NCBI GenBank assembly: GCA_039654915.1
Contig: CM077597.1
Span: forward strand, 84,074,001-84,138,000
Source: Aquilaria yunnanensis
Lineage: Eukaryota; Streptophyta; Magnoliopsida; Malvales; Thymelaeaceae
Length of the DNA: 64,000 bases
Direction of reading: 5' to 3'
A program made the translations under genes and the position numbers. The notes beneath the pieces are model-generated. The model was given only the letters and a program-made list of their open reading frames with translations, searched no databases and was not told where the DNA came from. Below are positions 1 through 10,254 of this stretch, in pieces. The number at the start of each line of letters is the position of its first letter. Position 1 is the stretch's first letter.

Positions 1-1383
1 ACGAACAAGGTGTCTTCCCGAAGGCGGAAATCTACTGGCGCGGGGCCTTCGAGGAAACGGGCAAAGAGAGTTGTTCTCGAAGAAATCCCCGAGGAGACCG
101 CCGAGGAGCTTGGGACAGCCGAAGTTGCGGCCTCTGAGGCTGCTGCTTCCGAGGTTCCTTCAGCCGACGTTCCTCCTCAAAGTCCTACCGCGTCACAGGC
201 CCTCCTTGATGTAGTGGTAGAAGTACCTTCTGCCAAGGAGCGGCGCAAGCGGAAGGGCAAGGGCATTTCGGCCGAGGGCTCCGAGGACGATGTTGTCGAG
301 GTTCCGCCAGGTTTGTTTCCAGACAATGTGTACTTCCTTTGTTTTTTCTGGATTGGCTTCTTTGTCTTTAATCTCCTTCTCATTCTTACCACGCAGGAGA
401 GTTTACTACCCCTGGCTGGGTGGCCGATCATGCTCGGAAACGAGCTCTTCGGGATGCCAAAATCCCGCAAGGGAAGATACCCAAGGAGCCTTTTTGGACG
501 TTTACGGAGGACATAGATATGTACTCCAAGGACGCTCCTCAAATGGCTAAGGAAATTTCGAAGGGGGTGCTCACCGAGGCCTCCTTCAAGGCTATAGGGG
601 CGGCCCACCCGGGGGATAACACCCTCGCCGCAAAGATCACCGAGCATGCTGCTCAGGTATATCCTTCACAACTTTTTCCCTTCAATTTTTTCCTAAGTGT
701 TTGGCTCTTGCTGATCTTGCGTTTATTCTTTGCAGCTGATGGGGTACACCGCCTTTCTCCAAGTTCGGGTGGCCAGGGAGGTTGCTTTTCGAACTTCGGC
801 CACTCGAACCATGAATGAGACGAGGACCGCACTCGTGGAGTCGGTCACCAAAAACCAGCAGCTGAAAGAGGCTGCTGTGAAAGAAGTAGCTGCCCTTCGG
901 GAGGAGTTCCGCAAGGAAAAAGAAGAACTTCAAAAGGACTCCTCCAGGAAGATCGCTGACCTCGGTGACCAAATAAAGGGGATGCTGGCCGCCAACGAAG
1001 AGTTGACGAGTGAGAATAACGCTCTCCGGGCCGAGGTCGAGTTGCTGAGGAAGGAGCCGAAGGGGGAGGAGCAGATAAAGGTGCTGGAGGAGGAGGTCGC
1101 GGATCTGAAGGACGAGCTTGACGACCTCGAGCTTGAGAAGAACAAGTCTGGTCAGATGAGCAAGGTCGCGTTCTAGGACGGCTTCTGCCTTGCTCGGCAC
1201 CAGGTTCTCCAGAGGTTCCCAGATCTGGACCTCTCTTTTCTGGAGGGTCTAAACATTCCTGGGGGACCTCGGTGGAAATGGTCCAAGGTCGAACATCTGA
1301 AACTTCCTCCTTCAATTCCAGCGCCGAAGGTGGTGGAAAAGGGCGGGCAGGCGAGTGCTTCTTGGGACGCCGCGAACCCTTAG
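1..1383 (+). pseudogene. antisense extra gene of the Tat element: spliced coiled-coil protein with an in-frame stop
   Basis: Three exons can be read on the strand opposite to gag-pol: 1-310, 397-656 and 736-1383, with introns 311-396 (86 bases) and 657-735 (79 bases), both GT..AG with pyrimidine-rich 3' ends. Frames join correctly across both junctions. The frame is already open at base 1, so the N-terminus lies outside the window; the GTG at 10 is not a convincing start. Exon 1 is low-complexity, basic and Ala/Glu-rich; exon 3 holds a long heptad-type coiled coil (about 830-1150). A TAG at 1174-1176 interrupts the frame, but the same frame stays open and protein-like to a TAG at 1381-1383, so this looks like a recent nonsense mutation. 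The function of these antisense proteins is unknown. Genic organisation likely; product not functional as it stands. Confidence 0.72.
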
Positions 1384-1519
1384 GCTACTTTAGGGCCCCT
1401 TTTCCTTCCCTTCTATTTTGTAATCCTTCTTCGGGCAGTTCTTTATTGTAAAGCAGCTTTGCTCTTAATGAAGATTTTTTGGCTAAGTCTTTTCTTGCAA
1501 GTTTCTTCATTTCCATTGT

Positions 1520-1930
1520 CCCGAACACGTTCGCTCAAGAGACTTCGGAAAACCTGCGGTTTAAAGAAACTTTTTTACCTTCCTTTGTCCCGAGTGTGCT
1601 TGCTCGAAAGATTTTCTGGAAGGCCTGAAAAAATTTGACTAAGTCTTTTTGCAGGCTTTTGCATTTCCAATTTACCCCGAACATGATTGCTCAAGGGACT
1701 TCGGAAGACCTTCAGTCAAATTTTTTGTTTTTCCATTTGTCCCGACCATTTTTGCTCAAGGGACTTCGGAAAACCTTTCGCGAGATTTTTCACTTCCCAT
1801 TTTCCCGAGCATGTTTGCTCAAGGGAGTTCGGAAAATTATCCCTGCGCTGGCTATGGCGAGTACTTCTGCGAGATTTTTGTTTTCCATCTTTCCCGAGCG
1901 AGATGGCTCAAGGGACTTCGGAAAGTCATA
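1520..1930 (+). repeat. degenerate tandem repeat, about 65 bases, 3' of the antisense gene
   Basis: Six diverged units begin near 1520, 1589, 1676, 1741, 1804 and 1893 (spacings 69, 87, 65, 63, 89). Each carries a core resembling CCCGA..(T)GCTCAAGGGACTTCGGAAA, followed by a T-rich stretch. The array lies between the antisense gene and the integrase end, so it is inside the element. Short plus-strand open frames over it are repeat artefacts. Confidence 0.8.
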
Positions 1931-2029
1931 TCTACGCTTTATCATGGCGAGCATCTTTGCGGAATCCTGTTTTGCATAATTTCTGTACACTTAAGAAATT
2001 TTCTTAAGGCCATTCTGTAATCATAACTC

Positions 2030-3160
2030 CTCCGCTTAACCTTAAGCGTAGAATTTTTTCAAGGCGTCTGAGTGCCAAGTGTTTTTCAATTCTACGCCTT
2101 CGGCGTCACCAAGCTTGTACACGCCTTTTCGTACTTCGGCGAGAACCAGATAAGGTCCTTCCCAGTTTGTGCGAAGTACGCCATGGGATGGCCCTTCGGG
2201 ATGCGAAGTCGGCCTTTCGGAGAACGAGGTCTCCCTTCTTGATTTCTTTTGGCCTGGCCCGTAAGTTTACAACCGTGGCCACCTTTTGCTGAAAAGCTTT
2301 TCTTCTCAGCTCGGCTATTTCTCTCTATTAGGGTAATGGCCTCTGTTCCGAAGACGAGTGAGAAAAGAGTCTCCCCTGTGGCTCTTCGGGGCGTCCTTCG
2401 GTAGCTCCATAAAACACTTTGGAGTTCTCCTGGCCATTCCCCCTTGGCTTCTCCTAGTCTCTTTTTCAGGCCATCTTTTATGGTCCTGTTCGATACTTTG
2501 GGGGTGAGCTACTGGGGAGAAGTGCATTTTTGTCCCGAGTTCACTAATGGACTCTTGGAATCCTTTTTCTATGAACTGGGATCCGTTGTCCGCTATGAGT
2601 ACCCTCAGAATGCCGAATCTGCACACGATGTTTTTCCGTACGAACTTCTGCACTTCTTTTGCCGAGATAGTTGTCAGAGGTTCTGCCTCGACCTACTTTG
2701 AGAAATAGTCCACTTTTACCACGCAGAATTTCACGCCTCCGGGTGCTGTGGGGAGTGGCCCAATAAGGTCTATACCCCAGACTGTGAAGGGTCAAGGATA
2801 GTCTGCCGACGTTACCGTTTCCGAGGGTGACCTCTGGATGTTCGCGTGTCTCTGGCAGCTACCACATTTCCGGGCGAACTGTCTTGCGCCCTTTCTCAGG
2901 GTAGGCCAGAAGTATCCTTGGCGGAGTATCACTGCTGCCAGGGCATCAGTTCCAATGTGTGGACCACACATGCCTTCGTGAACTTCTTCAAGGATCATTT
3001 CAGTATCCCTTTTCATCCACACATCTTTGCAGCGGATTCCCATATCCCTGCCAATATAACTCTTGGCCAATCGGGAAGAATCTTTCGGAGCGTCTTCGCA
3101 GCCTTGCAGCATCGCCGGGGTCTTCGGGGAGCAAATTCTCTGCAAGGTATCTTTTTATTG
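2030..3160 (-). pseudogene. Tat integrase, frameshifted
   Basis: Integrase inserts retroelement cDNA into the genome. The N-terminal HHCC zinc-binding domain is clear on the minus strand at about 2980-2850: two histidines seven residues apart (within EEVHEG and GPHIG), then a Cys-Gly-Ser-Cys pair after FARK. The catalytic core follows in another frame, with an IADNGSQF motif near 2595-2570 and a PVAHPQS motif near 2515. The C-terminal part continues to about 2030 in yet another frame with many Lys/Arg residues. At least two frameshifts and several stops separate these blocks. The region directly follows a deletion that removed most of RT and all of RNase H. Confidence 0.82.
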
Positions 3161-3164
3161 GGTC

Positions 3165-3667
3165 TTAGGAGCCCAATTCCGCAGTTGAATCTACCAGTTG
3201 ATCTATTGGCGGCAGAGGGTATGAGTCTTTCGGGCAAGCATCGTTCAAGTTTCTGAAGTCGATGCACATCCGGAGTTTGCTGCTACCTTCTTTTGTGGCG
3301 ATGACCACGTTGCTTAACCATTCGGGGTACTTGACCTCCTTGATAACTTCAGTATCTAGCAGACGCAGGACTTCGGTTTTGACAAAGTTGCTTTTGTGGG
3401 CTGAGACGCTTCGTTTCTTTTGCCGGGCACGTCTTGCTTCCGGACTTACTTTGAGGCTGTGCTGTATTATGGCAGGGTTCACCCCCGACATATCTTCTGG
3501 CTAGTAGGCAAACAGATCTTTATTTTTCAGCAGAAAGGATACAAGTTTTTTTTGTCACCTTCGGCCAAGCTCTTCCCTATTCGGGCAGATTGACCTGGGA
3601 CAAGCTCTATTGCTTCCATTTCTGTTTTGGCGAGATCTTCTTCTTTTCTTTTTTCTGGTGCCCTTGC
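3165..3667 (-). pseudogene. Tat reverse transcriptase, N-terminal remnant
   Basis: The minus-strand frame 3491-3165 holds the fingers region of a Ty3/Gypsy RT: the EDMSGVNP entry, a basic linker, the YPEWLSNVV block, the RMCIDFRNLN block and ACPKDSYPLP..DQLVDSTA. The palm with its catalytic aspartates (YxDD block) and the whole RNase H domain are missing. The reading passes from DQLVDSTA straight towards the integrase zinc finger, so more than 1 kb was deleted at about 3150-3185. A TAG interrupts the frame just before the EDMSG block near 3502. The stretch 3667-3500 is the protease-RT spacer, with stops. Confidence 0.83.
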
Positions 3668-4454
3668 CTACATCGTTTGCGTGAGGTTGCTTGTCGGAGC
3701 TTTCCGTGCTTTTATAAACACCTTTCGTACCTCGGCTTGGTCTATGAAGACCTCTGCGTCTCCACCCTTGGTGGCGAATGTGACAGTCAAGTACTTCACA
3801 TCAGGGCGAATATGCAGGTTCCCCATTGTCTGCCTTCCAAGAATGGCGTTGTACGAGGATGGGACATCCATGACGATGAATCTCACCATTGTGGACGCGT
3901 ACAACTCAGCTGCTCCGTTCACCGAAGTCCCTTTCATCATTAGTCGGAGGTCGATCCATCCGAGGACGGGGAGTTCGGATGGTCCAACCCCAAAAGTGGG
4001 CGAGGTGACAGGCTTCAGTTCGCCGCTAAAGATGCCCAAGCTCGGCAGCAGGTGCGAGAATAGGACATCAGCATTTGAGCCATCATCAAGCAACACTCTT
4101 TTGACGTCCCAGTTCCCTACTCTGGCCATAATCAGTAGCGGGTCGTCGTGGGGGAAGACGACAGTAGAGCCATCTTTGCGAGCCAGCTTCTTTGATGGAT
4201 TTTGATACTCCATGACTGCAATTTCTCTGGCTTTGGATAACCCCTGCTGGAGGTGGAGGGCACCTCTTTGGAGTCCTATTTCTCCGCCTATCGGAGTCAT
4301 AGTCCTCGTCTTCGGCCCTTTCTTCCTCCATTTTTCTGCCTTTTGGGGATGGCATCCTCAGGTATTTCCGAAGTTGGCCCTGTTTTATCAGCGACTCTAT
4401 GTACTTCTTCAGCTGGAAGCAATCTTCGGTGTCATGACCGTGGTCGCAATGAAA
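3668..4454 (-). pseudogene. Tat gag zinc knuckle and aspartic protease
   Basis: Directly after the gag stop at 4455-4457 the same frame continues with a retroviral-type zinc knuckle (Cys..Phe-His-Cys..His-Gly-His..Glu-Asp-Cys, about 4459-4415) and an acidic/basic linker to about 4300. Reading then shifts to another frame (4300-3668) that encodes the aspartic protease: a DDPLLI block, the catalytic [13 protein letters not shown] motif near 4090-4055, and the flap-distal YNAILGRQTM motif typical of Tat proteases. The protease would cleave the polyprotein. The frame change near 4300 and the upstream stop make this a broken gene. Confidence 0.82.
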
Positions 4455-5921
4455 CTAGCAGAACTTCTTGGCATTCTTTTTGTTATCGGTGGTCATGGCT
4501 CTTGGTCGCCGAATCTGCGTCCCTTGCCTTTCCAGCGCCATGAGAATATTGGTCCGTGAAGTGCTCAATGGCGTGAAACTTTGAAGTTTCCTTCCTCGTA
4601 TCCTCTGAGGTCGTCCTTCGTGTTCGGTAGGATGCCGAGCTTGTTGACTGGACTCTTCGGGGCGGTGGTGATCAGACTTCAGCCCAGCCATTCTTAGTTC
4701 TTCGGCGGTCATGTGCTGTTCTGATCTTCGGTAAAATTCTCCGAGGGTCTCCGGGGGGTCCTTTGAGAACTCGTAGAACAGCTGTGAGTCTCGCCGAAGA
4801 CCTCGTGTCATGGCAAGAATGCAGATTTCGGGCCTGAAGTCTGGGACACTCAGAGCTTCCCTGTTGAATCTTTCGACATAGTCTCGAATGGTTTCTCCGT
4901 TCCTCTGCTCTATGTCGAACATCTGCACAGGCATCTTCGCCGTAGGTCTGCTCCCAATGAATTGCTGTGTGAAGGCCGTGGACAACTCCTGGAACTCAGT
5001 GATGGTTCCTGAAGGCAAGGAATTGTACCATGTCGTGGCTGGCCCTGTGAGGGTGACTTCGAAGCACTTGCACATGGTAGCGTCGTCAGCACCGTGTATT
5101 ATCATGCTGCGTCTGTACTTCGTCAGATGGGCCTGTGGATCAGTACGGCCGTCATAAATCTCCAACCGAGGTACTCTGAAGTCACCTGGCATGGCTGCCT
5201 CAACAACGGCCTGAATAAATGGTGAGTCATCTTCGCAGCATGTTCCCGAGAGTCTGGCCCAAACGGGTTTTCTGGCCACTTGTTTCTCCACTCTGTCCAG
5301 CCGTGCTAGTATCCTCTCCATCAGCACAGTGGCGCTAGGGCCTTCTTCAGGGAGTGTAGATCGCCGGCGCCTCTTCGGGGGGCGAGCTCGGCGCTGAGGG
5401 GACAAGGACCTCGGCTCAGGCGACGAACTGCTTCGTTGTGAGACTTTCGGTCGCTTGGACCCTGTTTGTCTCACAGGCCGTTTCCCGAGGGCTATGTCTT
5501 CTGTGGATGATTCTTCGCGAGGATCTCCACTCCCCGAACTGCGATGTGTAGACTTGGGGCTTTTCTCCCAAGGGCGTGTCGTTGAGGAGGGTCTCTGGGC
5601 CTGTACTTGCTGTGGCCACCTTCGGTTGATCTGCTGGGTCATTTCAGACACGACCGAACGCTGAAAGTCCCTCAAGAAGCTCATGGTGATTACCAGAGGG
5701 CGGTCTTCCTCAGGGGTAGAAGTCCCTGGGAGTGTTTGCTCAGCAGCCGGTTGTATCTCAGGCGCGGATGGGGACTTCGGGAGCCCCTTGTCCTTAGAAC
5801 GCCGAGTCTCAACGACGGCGATCTCAGAGCGGGTTCCCACAGACGGCGCCAAATGATGGCCATGGGCCTCATCGTTTATAGTCATGGTGACTGGGGGAGA
5901 GACTTCTGGGAGGAAGAACAC
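4455..5921 (-). pseudogene. Tat gag (capsid region)
   Basis: Gag packages element RNA in cytoplasmic particles. The 488-codon frame holds a Ser/Arg/Pro-rich N-terminal half (about residues 100-200) and a retrotransposon gag domain at about 245-375, with the signature TWYNSLPSGTITEFQELSTAF (shortened) around residue 298 and the DYVERFNREA block near 347-356. The start is ambiguous: the first ATG of the frame (5921) and a second in-frame ATG (5885) both lie inside the 5' LTR, and the frame reads through the LTR end and the PBS. The second ATG begins the peptide MTINDEAHG. The frame ends at TAG 4455-4457 exactly before the zinc knuckle, which continues in the same frame, so the stop is probably a mutation. 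Confidence 0.85.
5833..5851 (-). other. primer binding site of the Tat element
   Basis: Read on the minus strand this is TGGCGCCGTCTGTGGGAAC, two bases after the LTR end. This PBS type is common in Tat-lineage elements. I could not match it with certainty to one plant tRNA from memory. Confidence 0.8.
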
Positions 5922-6723
5922 CTGGTGGAATGGATAGCCCCAAGGAGAGTGCCTGAAAGCTTAGAAACAAAGGGTTAGGAGGCCCCCGGAGTGTTTTTCC
6001 GGGGGGGGAGCCTCCGACGCCCAAGTCAGTGGTGGCTGAGAAAAGGCAGAGAAAATAGCACAAAGGGCTGAAGGGTCTCGCCTGATAGTTTTCTCAGAGC
6101 GTGGGAGCGGTGTTTGGCCAACCAACTAGCCTCCTTGCCAAGTATTAATTCCTGGTATTTATAGGAGGGCCTAGCCCGTTCAGATCGCGACACGTGTTCG
6201 GTCGGATGTTCCTGAATTTCTGGGCGTAGGGGACAGATAGCTGGTAGCAGGTTGTCCTGAGCCACGTGCTGAGATGGGCCATGATGTGATCCTGATGGCG
6301 TCCGTATGTCAGAGCGCCTATTCAGGCGACTTTATGACGTCTGTGAAAGGACATGTCAGAGGCTTCCTTAAATGCTTCCATAAATCCCCTGCCGTACTCC
6401 CGGGGTCCCTGGGTGAGGTCGTCCTCTAGTTCGGACAGAGCCTCTTCGGGAAACAAGCCCTCAGTTCGGGGGTTCCCAGTTTCAGGGAGTTCCGCCTTCG
6501 GGGATATCATGTTCGGCTCGCTATGTCTGGTGCCGCTTTTCCGAAGGCGATCTGTTCACAACCTTGGGGGGCCGAGTAGTGTTTCCTGGCGTGCCGGGCT
6601 CGGAGCTCTTCGGCTATCTCCCGAGGTGCCTGATCGCACCTTTTCTCGGGTAGCGCCAGCTTCTTCTGGCCATGACTATGGCAGGGGGTTCGGCCAGATG
6701 GACGCGATAGCGTTTGGCTATCA
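5854..6723 (-). repeat. 5' LTR of the Tat element
   Basis: The 870-base block starts TGATGGCC and ends GGCTATCA on the plus strand, an 8-base terminal inverted repeat with one mismatch, and abuts the PBS. Base composition changes sharply to AT-rich at its outer end. The five bases outside are AGACT; the matching duplication would lie beyond the left edge of the window. Confidence 0.75.
6156..6164 (-). promoter_or_regulatory. TATA box in the Tat 5' LTR
   Basis: On the minus strand CTATAAATA sits in an otherwise GC-richer LTR. Transcription towards gag would start about 30 bases downstream, near 6125. Confidence 0.55.
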
Positions 6724-8373
6724 AGACTCTCCCCAAATCTCTCCCTAGTTACTATATTATAAATATATGTCTAATTAGACATACTAATCCATTTTCAAAT
6801 CCCCTATATATAACCAACAACCCAGCCTAAGAAATGACTAATTTACCCTTAAACTAAAACTCACCCTCACCCTCCCAAAACCATATCTCGCTACTGCCAT
6901 CAGTTCCGCCACCTCCTCCGACGAGCCGTGATCGCTTTCAGATCTCACTATCATCGTAAGCCTCCAGAGCTCGCAACCACTGGCCTTCAGACCTCGCTAT
7001 TGCTTGCGACCTTCACCTCCATATTGCATTGCCCCACCTCACATCTAAATCGTCACTCGCCTCCATGACTAGGCTGTTAACACTCACCTCGAATTTGGAT
7101 TGTTGCTCGCATCCGCGATCCGGCCTCCTCGGTTGTGCATGATCATTGTTTGTGTCTGGATGGCGTCATTGTTGTTGGCCTACAAATCTGCCATCTATTG
7201 CCTATAGATCACGCCAATTAAAGCCTCTGGTCTTCACCTTGGTAATTGTTACCAATGAGCTGTGCGCGGGAAAAAAAAACTGGGAAAGTGTCAAAGAAAA
7301 TATGCAGAAATACCTAAAAGAATACGTTAAAATGTCTGAAGAAGTATATAAAAGTGTATGACACAATATGTAGATATTTTATTTTCTTTAGAAAATATGT
7401 AAAGTGTAAAATTGTCTAAAGTAATAAGTAAAAATTTTTGTATTAAAATATAAAAATATCTAATGCAAAACAAGATAGTGTATGGAGTAATATGCACATA
7501 ATTGACTATCTTCAAAAAACAAGAGTGCTCGAAGCAATAGGTTAAAGTGTATAAATTAATATCAAAAAGTGTCTAAAAAATATATAAAAGTGTCTAAATC
7601 ATATATGAAAATAATTTCTTTTTCTTTACAAAACAATGTTTGAAAATAATAAGTAAAAGTGTCTAAATGATTATGCACAAGTGTCTACAAGAATATGTAA
7701 AAGTGTCTGAACAAAATATGTGAAAGTGTCTAAACAAAATTGAATAGGTTTATGGATATTTAGGATTTAGATTTCATGTTTTGGAATGAACGGTTGCAAA
7801 AAATTTAAATAATGATATTCATTGTTCGACTGTTTGTATGTATGAGAGTCGGGTCCTTCTACAGTGAGGCCACATTTTTTAACCTCACCGTACGACCTAT
7901 TGATGCTACAGCTGATAGGTAGTTGCACAACCTAAAACATAAAATCATGACAGATTTTCAGGATGCAGAAAAAGTTAACCTAAACAACTACCTGAAGTTT
8001 TGATAAAATTATAGTTTACCCATAATAGTCGATAAATTGATACTTTAGTGATCAAAAGTGAGCACTATTTTTACAATTGCAAGTTAAGACTTCGGGTTTT
8101 CAGATCCTAATTGGGTAAGTTACATGCATTAACCCTAACCTTTTAATTCTATTTAATTTCTAACCACAACTTGCAATTTGTTCGTTCCATCTCTCTAACG
8201 TGGTTAATACGTTTCATTTCAGACCATTTTTGGATGAAAAGTGTTATCTCTTATGGAATGGTCCATAATGGCATAGATCTTCCTTGGATTGGCCGCATTA
8301 GACCATAAATTATGTCCAGTCACCTAGCCATGCGAGAAATGGTGCCAATATTTCCCAGCAAATTTTTCCCACC
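6724..8373. other. AT-rich non-coding stretch between two LTR elements
   Basis: No supported gene. From 6830 to 7150 there is a CT-rich stretch, then AT-rich DNA. The part 7290-7735 holds a degenerate short tandem repeat (listed separately). Short open frames here have no recognisable motifs. The right end (8369-8373, CCACC) is the target site of the Ogre-like element. Confidence 0.6.
7290..7735 (+). repeat. degenerate AT-rich repeat with GTGTCTAAA core
   Basis: The motif AATATGTAAAAGTGTCTAAA recurs in many diverged forms at roughly 20-30 base spacing, best preserved at 7640-7735 where several near-copies follow one another. It behaves like an old minisatellite. Confidence 0.65.
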
Positions 8374-10183
8374 TGTAGCAACGTGATTTTTTGGAGTCGC
8401 CACCAATCAGTTTTCCTAAGTCGATTGGATACCTGAAAAATGGTCTGCAAGAGATTCTAAGATCGTGAGTCGGTTACGCTAAAATAATTCTATTAAAGCG
8501 CTCGGGAATTGGTACCATGGGGTTCAGTTTTATCTTTTCGTAACTCTTTATTTCTTGATCTAATCTTTGATTTAAAGTGATTTTTATGAATTTTATTTAA
8601 TTTTTAATTCCAAACCATGGATCTTATCAGACCAATCGAATATGGAATAAACAATCTGCCTCGAGATTTTATCAAACCACCGAGAACGGATATTTTTGAA
8701 AAATAAATGTCAAGTATTAAAAATATAAAAAGAGTTATCTTCATTTGATTTCTTGCTAATGTCTAGATAATGAGGAAAATAAATAAAATCTAAGCAATTA
8801 AAGAACTAATTATTATTTATTCTAAGCCACATTATGAGATCCTAAAACCAAATTGCATAATCCTAAAGTTAGTTAATAAAAATAAAAGATGACTGAGGTA
8901 ATTTAAGAAAATAAAATAGTATAAAAAAAAACATACTAGGTGAAATTAATGACTAAATTTAATGGGTGCCCAAAACAAACAAACAAAAAAAAGAGAAACA
9001 AAGAAGAACAAAAATAAAAATAAACCTTGCTGTCAGTGACTGATCTGAAAGAAAAAAGAAAAGAATTAGCGACTTAATGAGCGAAATAAAAACTTAGAGG
9101 ACTAGATTGAGGTTATAACAAAAAGGATGACTATTCGGGTCGGATCTGGGTCGAAAACGGGTCGGGTACGACTAGAGAAGCGGATCGTGCTCGGTTTCTC
9201 CTTCGATTCGTGCGTTCAGTGGCCTAGCGAAGGCAGGGGAGGCGACGGCGGCAACGTAGGGACGACGGCGAGTCTGGTGGCGGACCGAGGAGGAAGGAGA
9301 CAGAGACAGCGGCGGTGAGGGTGGCGAAACGGACGACGGTGGACGGCGTTAGGATCGCGCCGTGACGGGGAGGACGAGCAATGAAGGCTGGAGGTGGCGG
9401 CGTGACGGAGCAAGGAGGCTGGCACGGCGTGGAGCGGCGTCGAACGGCTGGCGTCGGGCAACAGAGAACAGCAAGGGAGAGAGAAACACCAGGGATGACG
9501 GCGTAGATGGCAAGAACTTAGGGTTTCTGGGGAGAGGGGCTGTGAGACCAGGGGGCTTAGGCTGCAGTTTGACCTTTTTCTGAGAGAGCTTAGGGTTTCA
9601 AAATTTTCCTCGTTTTCTCTCGAAATCTGAGCCATATTTATACTAGTGTGAGCTTAAAACGTGATTAACACTGATTTTTAGAGTTTAAAATCCATCCAAA
9701 TCAAATTTGAAGAAGTTTTGTTCAATTAGGATATAATCTGGAAAAATTACCAGTTTCAGTCCAATAAAAATTTTAATCTGCCTATTTGACCCAAAACTTT
9801 CAGGAATTGTCAGATTAGCCCAAAACTTTCCAAAAACCCCAGATTTTTCCTGAAATTCCATAAAATCGCCAGATTTGGCTCAAACTCTCTAAAATTGACA
9901 GATCTGCCCCAAACCTTTGAATTTTGCTCAAAACTTCCTAAAAATCGCCCATTTTCTCCCAAACTTTTTTCTTTTTGCCCAAATTGACCCAACAAGACTT
10001 TTAAGACTCCAAATTAGTGCCTAACTAAATTAATTCCTATCTCTACCTTAAATGATCCAAAAAAATCAAAAATTACCTAAAAAGACTAAAATGCCCCTAT
10101 AAAAATCAAAATGCTCCTAAACTAATTTTCCTAATCTAAAACTTAGAAAAAAGTCAGTGTCCGGACAAAATTGGGTGTCAACA
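8374..10183 (-). repeat. 3' LTR of the Ogre-like element (left copy, 1810 bases)
   Basis: Starts TGTAGC and ends CAACA on the plus strand. It contains a GC-rich island (about 9127-9560) within otherwise AT-rich sequence. A TATAAATA box on the minus strand lies at about 9636-9645. It is 118 bases longer than the right copy because of a segment at about 8585-8703 that the right copy lacks. A 139-codon minus-strand open frame (9635-9216) starts right at the TATA box, upstream of the expected transcript start, so it is probably not translated from that ATG. Confidence 0.92.
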
Positions 10184-10198
10184 GCTGCCCCCCTTTGC
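10184..10198 (-). other. polypurine tract of the Ogre-like element
   Basis: On the minus strand GCAAAGGGGGGCAGC immediately precedes the LTR start TGTTGACACC. This is the expected plus-strand priming site and confirms the minus orientation. Confidence 0.8.
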
Positions 10199-10254
10199 AT
10201 GTCTCATAGAATATGACGTATGCAAAGCCATTACCAAATTTTGTCCGACCTTAG

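Larger units (their letters stand above)
1..6723 (-). mobile_element. Tat-lineage Ty3/Gypsy LTR retrotransposon, partial and decayed
   Basis: The element reads right to left: 5' LTR (5854-6723), PBS (5833-5851), gag (5921-4455), zinc knuckle and protease (4454-3668), an RT remnant (to 3165), integrase (about 3160-2030), then an opposite-strand spliced gene (1-1383). The gag-protease-RT-integrase order is Ty3/Gypsy, and an extra antisense gene between integrase and the 3' LTR is known from Grande-like members of the Tat lineage. The 3' LTR would lie to the left of base 1, so the element is cut by the window edge. It cannot be autonomous: the RT palm and RNase H are deleted and several stops and frameshifts are present. 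Lineage assignment is from protein motifs, not from a tree. Confidence 0.88.

Noticed and set aside
1635..2020. Three overlapping plus-strand frames with recurring FSRDF/LLKGLRK words
   Set aside because: They are readings of the 65-base tandem repeat in three frames.
9216..9635. 139-codon frame in the LTR, identical in both LTRs, as a possible gene
   Set aside because: Its ATG overlaps the TATA box and composition is low-complexity; identity between LTRs is explained by duplication or conversion.
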